Shown: in pieces, positions 46,267 to 57,346 of the stretch
How the letters are laid out: each line of letters opens with the position of its first letter
Numbering within the stretch: the stretch's first letter is position 1
From: Triticum aestivum
Lineage: Eukaryota; Streptophyta; Magnoliopsida; Poales; Poaceae
NCBI RefSeq assembly: GCF_018294505.1
Contig: NC_057807.1
Span: 164,186,304-164,250,303, forward strand
DNA length: 64,000 nucleotides
Reading direction: 5' to 3'
Notes under the pieces: generated by a model
What the model was told of the DNA's origin: nothing
Database searches by the model: none
What the model saw: only the letters and a program-made list of their open reading frames with translations
Translations under genes and position numbers: made by a program

Positions 46267-47613
46267 AAAGGTGCTCTACAGGTGTCTCCGATGGTGTTTG
46301 TTGAGTTGGCATAGATTGAGATTAGGATTTGGCACTCCGATTGTCGGAGAGGTATCTCTGGGCCCTCTCAGTAATGCACATCACTATAAGCCTTGCAAGC
46401 AATGTGACTAATGAGTTAGTTACGGGATGATGTATTACGGAACGAGTAAAGAGACTTGCCAGTAACGATATTGAACTAGGTATGATGATACCGACGATCG
46501 AATCTCGGACAAGTTACATACCGATGAAAAAGGGAACAATGTATGTTGTTATGCGGTTTGACCGATAAAGATCTTCGTACAATATGTAGGAGCCAATATG
46601 AGCATCCAGGTTCCGCTATTGGTTATTGGCCGGAGACGTGTCTCGGTCATGTCTACATAGTTCTCGAAGCCGTAGGATCCGCACGCTTAACGTTCAGTGA
46701 TGATCGGTATTATGAGTTTATGTGTTTTGATGTACCGAAGGTAGTTCGAAGACCCGGATGAGATCGAGGACATGACGAGGAGTCTCGAAATGGTCGAGCC
46801 GTAAAGATCAATATATTGGAAGGCTATATTCGGACATCGGAAAGGTTCCGAGTGATTCGGGTATTTTTTCAGAGTACCGAAGAGTTACGAGAATTCGCGG
46901 GGAGAAGTATTGGGCCTTATTGGGCCATACGGGAATAGAGAAGGCAGGCCAAAGGGAAGGTGGCGCGCGCCTCCCCGTGGGTCCAAATTGGACTAGGGGA
47001 AAGGGGGCGGCGCCCCCCCCCTTGCCCTTTCCTACTCCCTCTTTCTTTCCCTCTTTCTTCTCTCCTACTACGGAAAGGAAAAGCAGAATCCTACTAGGAC
47101 TTGGGAGTCCTAGTAGGACTCCCCACACTTGGCGTGCCCCCTCTAGGGTCGGCCTCCTCCTTCTCCCTCCTTTATACGTGGGCAGGGGACACCCCAAAGG
47201 CACAACAGATACACAAGTTGATCATTGATCTTTAGCCGTGTGCGGTGCCCCCCTCCACGATAATCCACCTCGGTCATATCGTAGCAGTGCTTAGGCGAAG
47301 CCCTGCGTCGGTAGCTTCATCAACACCATCATCACGCCATCGTGCTGACGGAACACTCCCTCGAAGTTCTACTGGATCGTGAGTTCGTGGGACGACCCCG
47401 AGCTGAACGTGTGCAGATCGCGGAGGTGCCATACGTTTGGTACTAGGATCCGTCCATCGTGAAGACGTATGACTACATCAACCGCGTTTTCATAACACTT
47501 TCGCTTACGGTCTACGAGGGTACATGGACGACGCTCTCCCCTCTTGTTGCTATGCATCACCATGATCTTGCGTGTGCGTAGGAATTTTTTTGAAATTACT
47601 ACGTTCCCTAACG
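46267..47613 (+). repeat. 5' LTR of Copia-B, remaining part
   Basis: Continues the LTR after Copia-A (AAAGGTGCTCTACAGGTGTC) and ends CGTTCCCTAACG at 47613, where the usual terminal CA is CG. Together with 24284-24701 it gives a 1765-bp LTR. The GC-rich frames 46808-47228 recur in the 3' LTR and are not genes. Confidence 0.88.
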
Positions 47614-48860
47614 GTGGCATCCAAGCCAAGTTTATGCGTAGATGTTATATTCACGAGTAGAACACAAGTGAGTTGTGGGCGATACAAGTCATACTGCTTA
47701 CCAGCATGTCATACTTTGATTCGGCGGTATTGTTGGATGAAGCGGCCTGGACCGACATTACGCGTATGCTTACGCGAGACTGGTTCTACCGACGTGCTTC
47801 GCACACAGGTGGCTGGCGGGTGTCAGTTTCTCCAACTTTAGTTGAATCGAGTGTGGCTACGCCTGGTCCTTGTTGAAGATTAAAAAAGCACTAACTTGAC
47901 GAAATATCGTTGTGGTTTCGATGCGTAGGTAAGAACGGTTCTTGCTCAGCCCGTAGAAGCCACGTAAAACTTTCAACAACAAAGTAGAAGACGTCTAACT
48001 TGTTTTTGCAGGGCATGTTGTGATGCGATATGGTCAAGACATGATGCTAAATTATATTGTATGAGATGATCATGTTTTGTAGTAGAGTTATCGGCAACTG
48101 GCAGGAGCCATATGGTTGTCGCTTTATTGTATGCAATGCAATCGCCCTGTAATTGCTTTACTTTATCACTAAGTGGTAGCAATATTAGTAGTAGCAATAG
48201 TTGGCGAGATGACAATGATGCTTCGATGGAGATCAAGGTGTCAAGCCGGTGACGATGGTGCTCGTGATGGTGCTTTGGAGATGGAGATCAAAGGCACAAG
48301 ATGATGATGGCCATATCGTATCACTTATATTGATTGCATGTGATGTTTATCTTTTATGCATCTTATTTTGCTTTGATTGATGGTAGAATTATAAGATGAT
48401 CTCTCACTAAATTTCAAGGTATAAGTGATCTCCCTGAGTATGCACCATTGCCAAAGTTCGTCGTGCTGAGACAACGTGATGATCGGGTGTGATAAGCTCT
48501 AGTTCACATACAACGGGTGCAAGCCAGTTTTGCACACGCAGAAATACTCGGGTTAAACTTGACGAGCCTAGCATATGCAGATGTGGCCTCGGAACACTGA
48601 GACCTAAAGGTCAAGCCTAAATCGTATAGTAGATATGATCAATATAGTGATGTTCACCATTGAAAACTACTCCATTTCACGTGATGATCGGACATGGTTT
48701 AGTTGATTTGGATCACGTGATCACTTAGATGATTAGAGGGATGTCTATATAAGTGGGAGTTCTTAAGTAATATGATTAATTGAACTTTAATTTATCATGA
48801 ACTTAGTCCTGATAGTATTTTGCAAATAATGTTGTAGATCAATAGCTCGTGTTGTTGCTT
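47614..48860 (+). other. Untranslated leader of Copia-B
   Basis: Begins GTGGCATCCAAGCC, a diverged primer-binding site. The remainder matches the Copia-A leader in order (for example GGGTGATAAGCTCTAGTTCA counterparts and GACGAGCCTAGCAT). No supported frame. Confidence 0.7.
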
Positions 48861-48864
48861 CCCT

Positions 48865-49785
48865 ATGTTTTTATATGTGTTCCTAGAGAAAACTAAGTTG
48901 AAAGATGATAGTAGCAATGATGCGGACTGGGTCCGTGATCAGAGGTTTATCCTCATTGCTGCACAGAAGAATTATGTCCTTGATGCACCGCTAGGTGACA
49001 GGCCTATTGCAGGAGTAGATGCAAACATTATGAATGTTTGGCTAGCTCAATATGATGACTACTTGATAGTTTAGTGCACCATGATTAACGGATTAGAATC
49101 GGGACTACAAAGACATTTTGAATGTCATGGAGCATATGAGATGTTCTAGGAGTTGATTATAATATTTCAAGCAAATACCCGAGTTGAGAGATATAAAGTC
49201 TCTAACAAGTTCTATAGCTGAAAGATGGAGGAGAATAGCTCAAGCAGTGAGCATGTGCTCAGATTGTCTGGGTACTACAATCGCTTGAATCAAGTGGGAG
49301 TTAATCTTCCAGATAAGATAGTGATTGACAGAGTTCTCTAGTCACCATCACCAAGTTACTGGAACTTCATGATGAACTATAGTATGCAAGGGATGACGAA
49401 AACGATTCCCGATCTCTTCGTGATGCTGAAATCGACGAAGGTAGAAATCAAGAAAGAGCATCAAGTGTTGATGATTGACAAGACCACTAGTTTCAAGAAA
49501 AGGGCAAAGGGAAAGAAAGGGAACTTCAAGTAGAATGACAAGCAAGTTGTCACTCCCGTGAAAAAGCCCAAAACTGGACCAAAACCTGAAACTGAGTGCT
49601 TCTACTACAAAGGAAATGGTCACTGGAAGCGGAAATGCCCTGAATATTTAGTGGATAAGAAGGATGGCAAAGTGAACAAGGGTATATTTGATATACAAGT
49701 TATTGATGTGTACCTTACTAGTGTTTATAGTAGCCCCTGGGTATTTGATACTTGTTTGGTTGCTAAGATTAGCAACTCAAAATAG
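48865..49785 (+). pseudogene. Copia-B gag and protease start, broken
   Basis: Frame pieces: DADWVRDQRFILIAAQKNYV, VWLAQYDDYLIV (stop at 49072), SEHVLRLSGYYNRLNQVGVN, then KVEIKKEHQVLMIDKTTSF. The frame 49558-49785 holds the zinc knuckle CFYYKGNGHWKRKC, where Tyr stands for the second Cys of CX2CX4HX4C. It is followed by the retropepsin start WVFDTCLVAK, where DTG has become DTC, so both key motifs are damaged. Stops at 49072, 49151, 49326 and 49533 also break the frame. Gag would coat the RNA and the protease would process the polyprotein. Confidence 0.75.
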
Positions 49786-50014
49786 GAGTTACAGAATAAA
49801 CAAAGACTAGTTGAGAGTGAAGTGACGATGTGTGTTGGAAGTGGTTCCAAGATTGATATGATCATCATCGCACACTCCCTATACTTTCCGAGATTAGTGT
49901 TGAACCTAAATAAATGTTATTTGGTGTTTGCGTTGAGCATAAATATGATTAGATCATGTTTATTGCAATACGATTATTCATCTAAGATAGAGAATAAATT
50001 GTTATTCTGTTTAC

Positions 50015-51145
50015 ATGAATAAAACCTTCTATGGTCATACACCCAATGTTGATGGTTTATTGAATCTTGATCGTAGTGATACACATATTCATAATATTGA
50101 TGCCAAAAGATGCAAAGTTGATAATGATAGTGCAACATATTTGTGGCACTGGCGTTTGGGTCATATCGGTGTAAAACGCATGAAGAAACTCCATAAAGAT
50201 GGATTTTTGGAATCACTTGATGGTGAATCATGTGATGCTTACGAACCGTGCCTTATGGGCAAGATGACTAAAACTCCATTCTCCAGAACAATGGAACGAG
50301 CTAGTGACTTATTGGAAATAATACATACCGATGTATGCGGTCCAATGAGTGTTGATGCTCGTGCCGGGTATCGTTATTTTCTGACCTTCATAGATGATTT
50401 GAGCAGATATGGGTATATCTACTTAATGAAACACAAGTCTGAAACATTTGAAAAGTTCAAAGAATTTCAGAGTGAAGTGGAGAATCATCGTAACAAGAAA
50501 ATAAAGTTTCTACAATCTGATCGTAGAGGAGAATATTTGAGTTATGAGTTTGGCCTTCATTTAAAACAATGTGGAATTGTTTCACAGTTCATGCCACCTG
50601 GAACACCACAGCGTAATGGTGTGTCCGAACATCATAACTGCACTTTATTGGATATGGTGCGATCTATGATGTCTCTTATCGATTTACCACTATCGTTTTG
50701 GGGTTATGCATTAGAGACAGTTGCATTCACTTTAAATAGGGCACCATCAAAATCCGTTGAGATGACACCTTATGAACTGTTGTTTGGCAAGAAACCAAAG
50801 TTATCATTTCTTAAAGTTTGGGGCTGCGATGCTTATGTGAAACAGTTTAAATCTGATAAGCTCGAACCCAAATTGGAGAAGTGCGTCTTCATAGAATACC
50901 CAAAGGAAACTGTTGGGTACACCTTCTATCACAGATCCGAAGGCAAGATATTCGTTGCTAAAGATGGATCCTTTCTAGAGAAGGAGTTTCTCTCGAAAGA
51001 AGTGAGTGGGAGGAAAGTAGAGCTTGATAAGGTAATTGTACCTTCTCCCGAATTGGAAAGTAGTTCATCACAGAAATCAGTTCCAGTGATTCCTGCACCA
51101 ATTAGTGAGGAAGCTAATGATGATGATCATGAAACTTCAGATTAA
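50015..51145 (+). CDS. Copia-B integrase (intact 376-codon frame)
   Basis: The longest clean pol frame in Copia-B. Order: GAG-pre-integrase zinc region with HWRLGHIGVKRMKK (His45, His50) and YEPCLMGKMTK, where Cys79 is kept but Tyr76 replaces the first Cys of CX2C. The integrase core has catalytic Asp106 (HTDVCGPM), Asp169 (LQSDRRGEY) and Glu205 (RNGVSEHHN) with the canonical 35-residue Asp-Glu spacing. Then FWGYALETVAFTLNRAPSKS, PYELLFGKKPKLSFLKVWGC and an acidic linker ending EEANDDDHETSD. A TAA follows where a full polyprotein would read on to RT. Integrase would insert element cDNA in the nucleus. The ATG is simply the first in frame; the natural product is cleaved from a polyprotein. Damaged zinc binding makes activity doubtful. 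Confidence 0.88.
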   Translation: MNKTFYGHTPNVDGLLNLDRSDTHIHNIDAKRCKVDNDSATYLWHWRLGHIGVKRMKKLHKDGFLESLDGESCDAYEPCLMGKMTKTPFSRTMERASDLLEIIHTDVCGPMSVDARAGYRYFLTFIDDLSRYGYIYLMKHKSETFEKFKEFQSEVENHRNKKIKFLQSDRRGEYLSYEFGLHLKQCGIVSQFMPPGTPQRNGVSEHHNCTLLDMVRSMMSLIDLPLSFWGYALETVAFTLNRAPSKSVEMTPYELLFGKKPKLSFLKVWGCDAYVKQFKSDKLEPKLEKCVFIEYPKETVGYTFYHRSEGKIFVAKDGSFLEKEFLSKEVSGRKVELDKVIVPSPELESSSSQKSVPVIPAPISEEANDDDHETSD

Positions 51146-52560
51146 GTTACTACAGAACCTCGTAGGTCTTCCAAAGTACAGTCCGCACCGGAGTAGTACG
51201 CTAATCCTGTTCTAGAAGTCGTGTTACTAGACCATGATGAACCTACGAACTATGAGGAAGCGATGATGAGCCTAGATTCCGTGAAATGGCTTGAAGGCCA
51301 TGAAATCTGAGATGGGATCCATGTATGAGAACAAAGTGTGGACTTTGGTGGAATTTCCCGATGATCGGCAAGCCATAGAAAATAAATGGATCTTCAAGAG
51401 GAAGACAGACATTGATAGTAGTGTTACTATCTACAAAGCTTGACTTGTCGCATAAGTTTTTCAACAAGTTCAAGGTGTTGAAAACGATGAGATTTTCTCA
51501 ATTGTATCGATGCTTAAGTTTGTCCGAATCATGTTAGCAATTGCCACATTTTATGAAATCTGGCAAATGGATGTCAAAACTGCACTCTTTAATGGATTTA
51601 TTAAAGAAGAGTTGTATATGATGCAACTCGAAGGTTTTTGTCAATCCTAAAGGAGCTAACAAAGTGTGCAAGCTCCAGTGATCCATCTATGGACTGGTGC
51701 AAGCATCTCGGAGTTGGAATATATGCTTTGATGAGTTGATCAAAGCATATAGTTTTATACAGACTTGCGGTGAAGCCTGTATTTACAGTGAAGTGAGTGG
51801 GAGCACTACAGCCTTTCTGATAAGTATATGTGAATGACATATTGTTGATCAGAAATAATGTAGAATTTTTTGGAAAGCATAAAGGAGTGTTTGAAAGGAG
51901 TGTTTGAAAGGAGTTTTTCAAGGAAAGACCTCGGTGAAGCTGCTTACACATTGAGCATCAAGATCTATAGAGATAGATCAAGACGCTTGATAAGATTTTT
52001 CAATGAGTACATACCTTGATAAGATTTTGAAGTAGTTCAAAATGGAACAGTCCAAGAAAGAGTTCTTGCCTGTGTTGCAAGGTGTGAAGTTGAGTAAGAC
52101 TGAAAACCCGACCATGGCAGAAAATAGAGAGAGAATGAAAAATCATTCCCTATGCCTCAGTCATAGGTTCTATAAAGTATGCCATGCTATGTACCAGAGC
52201 AGTCGTGTGCCTTGCTATGAATTTGGCAAGGGGGTACGATAGTGATCCAGGAGTGGATCATTGTATGGCGGTCAAATTTATCCTTAGTTATCTAAGAGGA
52301 CTAAGGAAATGTTTCTCGGTTATGGGGGTGATAAAGAGTTCATCATAAAGAGTTACGTTGATGCAAGCTTTTTCACCAATCCAGATGACTCTAAGTCTCA
52401 ATCTGGATACATATTGAAAGTGGGAGCAATTAGCTAGAGTAGCTCCACGCAGAGCATTGTAGACATAGGATATTTGCAAAATACATACGGCTCTGAATGT
52501 GACAGACCCGTTGACTAAACTTCTCTCACAAGAAAAACATGATCACACCTTAGTACACTT
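51146..52560 (+). pseudogene. Copia-B reverse transcriptase and RNase H, broken
   Basis: RT start MGSMYENKVWTLVEFPDD (51319 on), KWIFKRKTDIDSSVT, then a stop in place of the Arg of KARLVA (about 51442). Next come QQVQGVENDEIFSIVSM and IWQMDVKTALFNGFIKEELY, with the first catalytic Asp region intact (QMDVKTALFNG). The YVDD block is not intact near 51830 (VNDILLIRNN-like, shifted). RNase H pieces: YGGDKEFIIKSYVDASF-like near 52325-52380 and PVD-KLLSQ near 52510. At least four stops. It would copy the RNA into DNA; dead here. Confidence 0.75.
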
Positions 52561-52733
52561 TGGGTGTTAATCACATAGCGATGTGAACTAGATTATTGAC
52601 TCTAGTAAACCCTTCGGGTGTTGATCACATGACAATATGGACTATGGGTGTTAATCACATACAGATGTGAATATTGGTGTTAAATCACATGGCGATGTGA
52701 ACTAGATTATTGACTCTAGTGCAAGTGGGAGAC
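52561..52733 (+). other. Copia-B 3' untranslated region with ATCACAT...ATGTGA repeats and polypurine tract
   Basis: Four loose repeats of TAATCACAT(A/G)..GATGTGAACTA between 52565 and 52705, each a short inverted repeat, then GCAAGTGGGAGAC (52721-52733) before the LTR. Confidence 0.6.
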
Positions 52734-54747
52734 TGAAGGAAATATGCCCTAGAGGCAGTAATAAAGTTTTTATTTATATTTCCTTATATCATAATAAATG
52801 TTTATTATTCATGCTAGAAGTATATTAACCGGAAACTTAGTACATGTGTGAATATATAGACAAATAGAGTGTCACTAGTATGCCTCTACTTGACTAGCTC
52901 GTTGAATCAAAGATGGTTAAGTTTCCTAGCCATAGACATGAGTTGTCATTTGATTAACGGGATCACATCATTGGAGAATGATGTGATTGACTTGACCCAT
53001 TCTGTTGGCTTAGCACTTGATCGTTTAGTATGTTGTTATTGCTTTCTTCATGACTTATACATGTTCCTATGACTATGAATACCGGAGGAACACTTTGTGT
53101 GCTACCAAACATCACAACGTAACTGGGTGATTATAAAGGTGCTCTACAGGTGTCTTTGATGGTGTTTGTTGAGTTGGCATAGATCGAGATTAGGATTTGT
53201 CACTCCGATTGTCGAAGAGGTATCTCTGGGCCCTCTCGGTAATGCACATCACTATAAGCCTTGCAAGTAATGTGACTAATGAGTTAGTTATGGGATGATA
53301 TATTACGAAACGAGTAAAGAGACTTGCCGGTAACGAGATTGAACTAGGTATGATGATACCGATGATCGAATTTCGGACAAGTAACATACCGATGACAAAG
53401 GGAACAACGTATGTTGTTATGTGGTTTGACCGATAAAGATCTTCGTAGAATATGTAGGAGCCAATATGGGCATCCAGGTTCCACTATTGGTTATTGGCCG
53501 GAGACGTGTCTCGGTCATGTCTACATAGTTCTCGAACCTGTAGGGTCCGCACGCTTAATGTTCGGTGACAATCGGTATTATGAGTTTATGTGTTTTGATG
53601 TACCGAATGTAGTTCGGAGTCCCAGATGAGATCGGTGACATGACGAGGAGTCTCGAAATGGTCGAGCCATAAAGATCGATATATTGGAAGGCTATATTCG
53701 GGCATCGGAAAGGTTCCGAGTGATTTGGGTATTTTTCGAAGTATCGGAGAGTTACGGGAATTCGTCGGGAGAAGTATTGAGCCTTATTGGGCCATACAGG
53801 AATAGAGGAGGCAGGCCAAAGGGAAGGAGGCGTGCACACCNNNNNNNNNNNNNNNNNNNNNNNNNNNNNNNNNNNNNNNNNNNNNNNNNNNNNNNNNNNN
53901 NNNNNNNNNNNNNNNNNNNNNNNNNNNNNNNNNNNNNNNNNNNNNNNNNNNNNNNNNNNNNNNNNNNNNNNNNNNNNNNNNNNNNNNNNNNNNNNNNNNN
54001 NNNNNNNNNNNNNNNNNNNNNNNNNNNNNNNNNNNNNNNNNNNNNNNNNNNNNNNNNNNNNNNNNNNNNNNNNNNNNNNAGGGTCTGAATTAGACTAGGG
54101 GAAAGGGGGCGGCGGCCCACCCCCCTTGCCCTTTCCTACTCCCTCTCTCTTTCAGACTAAAAAAAAGTACTCCCTCTCTCTTTCCCTCTTTCTTCTCTCC
54201 TACTCCGGAAAGGAAAAGGTGAATTCTACTAGGACTTGGGAGTCCTAGTAGGACTCCCCACACTTGGCGCCCCCTCTAGGGCCGGCCTCCTCCTCCTCCC
54301 TCCTTTATATACATGGGCAGGGGACACCCCAAAGGCACAATAGATACACATGTTGATCATTGATCTTTAGCCATGTGCGGTGCCCCCCTCCACCATAATC
54401 CACCTCGGTCATATCGTAGCAGTGCTTAGGCGAAGCCCTGCGTCGGTAGCTTCATCAACACCGTCATCACTCCGTCGTGCTGACGGAACTCTCCTCGAAG
54501 CTCTACTGGATCATGAGTTCGTGGGATGATACTGAGCTAAACGTGTGCAGATCGTGGAGGTGTCGTACGTTCGATACTAGGATCGGTCGATCGTGAAGAC
54601 GTACGACTACATCAACCGCGTTGTCATAACGCTTCCGCTTGCAGTCTACAAGGGTACGTGGACGACACTCTCCCCTCTCGTTGCTATGCATCACCATGAT
54701 CTTGCGTGTGCATAGGAAATTTTTTGAAATTACTATGTTCCCCAACA
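52734..54747 (+). repeat. 3' LTR of Copia-B (2014 bp including 239 N)
   Basis: Starts TGAAGGAAATATGCCC, ends ATGTTCCCCAACA. TATA-like TTTATATA at 54304-54311. Without the N run the length (about 1.78 kb) agrees with the 5' LTR. A small local duplication of ACTCCCTCTCTCTTTC occurs near 54137-54185. Duplication GTCCC follows at 54748-54752. Confidence 0.9.
53841..54079. other. Assembly gap (239 N) in the Copia-B 3' LTR
   Basis: In the 5' LTR the matching interval (near 46971-46980) is only around ten bases, so the gap size is probably nominal. Confidence 0.95.
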
Positions 54748-55159
54748 GTCCCACCATGTCGAGTCCCCAGACCGCGAAGGGCCAGGTGATCGGGATGGTC
54801 CGTAGTGCTGAAGCCGGCTGGTGGCTGCGCTTCTTGAAGCGCTGGCATCCCTCACACTTGAGGACAAATGATTTGGAGTCTTGGAGGGTTGTGGGCCAGT
54901 AGAAACCATGGCGGGAAGCCTTGGCCACCAGGGACATTGAGGCAGCATGGTTCCCACACTCCCCCTGGTGTATGTCGAGTAGGATCTCTATGCCCTTGTC
55001 CTGCACGACACAGCATTGGCAGACACCCGTCGAGCTGCGTTTGATGAGCTCGTTGTTGATGATGTTGTAGGTGGACGACCGGTGCTGAATTTGTCGGGCC
55101 TCGGTCTCGTCCATGGGAGGACTCCGTTTTCCAGGAACTCTGAGATTAGCAGGGCCCAT
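54748..55159 (-). pseudogene. Integrase N-terminal part of Tat-clade element C
   Basis: On the minus strand the frame runs from 55159 and enters Copia-B LTR sequence after residue 137. The zinc-binding HHCC region is complete (His64 and His71 in DIHQGECGNHAA, Cys102 and Cys105 in KCEGCQRF). It is followed by LRTIPITWPFAVWGLDMVG with the first catalytic Asp134. The rest of the core is 30 kb away at 24283-23421. The true upstream boundary is earlier in the polyprotein; the ATG is only the first in frame. Confidence 0.85.
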
Positions 55160-55499
55160 GATGAAGCCGTTACCATGGCGAAGACGGCCACCATGATGGG
55201 CTCTGGGGCGTCAGCCCTCGAGCCAAAGGCGACAGCCCCTGGGCCGGAGATAGAGGCGTCCGGGTTGAGCATGGTAGTCCCCGGGCTGGGTTCCACAGCC
55301 CCAAGGATCAGGTCGGAGTCGGCATTGGCTGGATCGGATGCCGCAGTCCCCGGGTCGGGTTCTGCGGCTTCCAGGTCCGGGTTGGATACGGCATCCCCCG
55401 AGCTTGGGCCTGCGACCGCCGAGTCCGTGCCGGGGAGGGGCGTGGCCGGGTCATCCGGGACGAAGATGGACTCAGAGTCCGGAGACGGCTTGTGCAGGT

Positions 55500-56440
55500 A
55501 CTCGAGGGAAACGCTAGACGGAATGGCCTACCAGGATGAGCTAATCTTGGCTAGTGCGTCGGTGGCTTTCGTTTTCTGCACGCGGGACATGGAGGAACTC
55601 GTAGCCGTCGAAGAAGCCGGAGAGCTGCTCGACGAGGAAATGGTAGCTGGCCATGTTGGTGTCTCGGGCATCCCACTCGCCGGACCACTGTTGTACCACC
55701 AGGTCCGAGTCATCGTAGCACAGGATGTGTCAGATGCCGAGTTCCTTGGCAAGCTGGAGGCCATGCACAAGGGCTTCATACTCGGCAATGTTGTTGGAGG
55801 CGGCGAAGTGGATCTGGAGCGTGTAGCGAAGCCGTTCGCCCTTCGGGGATGACAGCACGATGCCGGCTCGCAAGCCGGAACGCATCTTGGAGCCGTCGAA
55901 GTGCATGCGCCAGTGCGTTGAATCCGGTGGCAGCGCCATGTATTGGGTTTCTGTCCAATCGACGAGGAAGTCGGCCAGGGCTTGGGACTTGATCGTGGTG
56001 CGGGGCTCGTAGAGGATGGTGTGGCCGGCTAGCTCGACCGCCCATTTGGCGACCTGGCCAGAGGCATCCTGGCATCCCATGGTTTCGCCGATGGGGGCCA
56101 TGCTGACCATGGTGACAACATGCTCTTGGAAGTACTACTTCAGTTTCCTGGCGGTGAAGTACACGCCATAACACATCTTCTGGTAGTGTGGGTAGTTTTG
56201 CTTGGAGGCGGAAAGAACTTTGCTCAAGCAGTAGACCGAGCGCTGGACAGACTGGATCTTGCCCTTCTATGGTCGCTTGACTACCAGCACCGTGTTGACC
56301 GACCTTGAGGTGGTGGCAATATAGAGCAACAGTGGCTCCTTGTTGGCTAGTGCGGCCAGGACGAGTGCGGTGGAGAGCATGCGCTTGAGATCCCGGAAAG
56401 CTTCGTCCGCCTGGTCATTCCACTCAAATGGCATCGTCTT
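55500..56440 (-). pseudogene. RNase H domains of Tat-clade element C (gypsy-type and archaeal-type)
   Basis: Minus strand, directly after RT. First a gypsy-type RNase H with FEWNDQADEAFRDLKRMLST (about 56430-56370), KEPLLLYIATTSRSVNTVLV and YFTARKLK, broken by stops near 56268 and 56142. Then a second RNase H: WRMHFDGSKMRSGLRAGIVL (Asp in FDGS, about 55905), ASNNIAEYEALVHGLQLAKE (Glu in AEYEA), a TGA at 55730-55732 where CGA (Arg) is usual, and YDDSDLVVQQWSGEW with a third Asp. A second, archaeal-type RNase H is a mark of the Tat lineage. It would remove RNA from the RNA-DNA hybrid. Confidence 0.75.
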
Positions 56441-56449
56441 CTTCATCAG

Positions 56450-57283
56450 CTAATATAGGGGCAAGGCCCTCTCGCCCAGCCGGTTGAGAAACCGGCTGAC
56501 CAAGGCCAAGCAGCCAGTGAATTTCTGAATATCGCGCAGCCGGACCGGCTTGCGCATCCGCTCGATGGCCTTGATCTTCTCCGGGTTCGCCTCAATGCCG
56601 TGCTCCGAGAGGAGGAAGCCGAGTAGCTTTCCAGCCGGCACGCCGAAAACACACTTATTGGGGTTGATCTTGATCTGGTACTCGCGCAGATTGGCAAAGG
56701 TTTCCTTCAGGTCGCCGAGGAGCGTGAGGTGCTGCTTGGTCTTCACCATGATGTCATCCACATAGACGTTGATGTTGCGGCCAAGCTGCGGCAGCAGGTA
56801 TTTCTGCATGCAGCACTGGAAGGTGGCGTCGGCATTCTTTAAGCCGAACGACATGGTGATGTAGCAACATGCCGCGAAGGGCGTGATGAAGGACGTCTTT
56901 AGGGCGTCGGTCGGGTCCAGCTTGATCTGATGATAGCCGGAGTAAGCATCCAGGAAGGACAAGAGCTCGTAGCCGGCGGTGGAGTCGATGAATTGGTCGA
57001 TCCGCGGGAGGGCGAAGGGATCCTTAGGGCAGGCCTTGTTTAGGCTGGTGTAGTCTATGCACATGCGCCAGGTTTTGTTCTTCTTCAGGACGAGGACTGG
57101 GTTGTCCGGCCACTCGGGGTGGAACACTTCCATGATGAAGCCAGCCGCCAAGAGCTTGGCGATCTCTTCACCAATGGTTCTTCTCTTCTCTTCTAAAAAG
57201 CAAAGTAGGGGTTGGCGGACAGGCTTGGCGTCCTTGTGGACGTGGAGTTTGTGCTCGGCGAACTTCCTCGGAATACCCGACAT
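56450..57283 (-). CDS. Reverse transcriptase of Tat-clade element C (277-codon frame)
   Basis: A clean frame covering the whole polymerase core: KKNKTWRMCIDYTSLNKACP, Asp112 in FLDAYSGYHQI, TMSFGLKNADATFQ and the catalytic YVDD at residues 174-177, then CVFGVPAGKLLGFLLSEHGI and GCLALVSRFL. It ends with TAG at 56450 just before the RNase H region; the upstream stop at 57347-57349 separates it from protease. In an intact element both junctions would be read through as one polyprotein. It copies element RNA into DNA in cytoplasmic particles. All catalytic Asp residues are present, but the isolated frame has no promoter or leader of its own. Confidence 0.85.
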   Translation of the reverse strand: MSGIPRKFAEHKLHVHKDAKPVRQPLLCFLEEKRRTIGEEIAKLLAAGFIMEVFHPEWPDNPVLVLKKNKTWRMCIDYTSLNKACPKDPFALPRIDQFIDSTAGYELLSFLDAYSGYHQIKLDPTDALKTSFITPFAACCYITMSFGLKNADATFQCCMQKYLLPQLGRNINVYVDDIMVKTKQHLTLLGDLKETFANLREYQIKINPNKCVFGVPAGKLLGFLLSEHGIEANPEKIKAIERMRKPVRLRDIQKFTGCLALVSRFLNRLGERALPLY

Positions 57284-57346
57284 GTCCTTTGGGGTCCATG
57301 CGAAGATATCCCTATTCTCACGAAGGAAGTCGACGAGCTCGCCTTC

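Larger units (their letters stand above)
24284..54747 (+). mobile_element. Copia-B, Angela/BARE/WIS-clade Ty1/Copia retrotransposon (interrupted)
   Basis: Both LTRs (24284-24701 plus 46267-47613, and 52734-54747) begin TGAAG(A/G)AAATATGCCCTA. Exact 5-bp duplications GTCCC flank the element. The internal domain 47614-52733 has a TGGCATCC primer-site remnant, gag, protease, integrase, reverse transcriptase and RNase H in Copia order, then GCAAGTGGGAGAC as polypurine tract. By hand, the first ~215 bases of the two LTRs differ at roughly 17 positions (about 8%), so it is older than Copia-A (about 2%). Gag and RT are broken; the integrase frame is intact. Confidence 0.9.
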
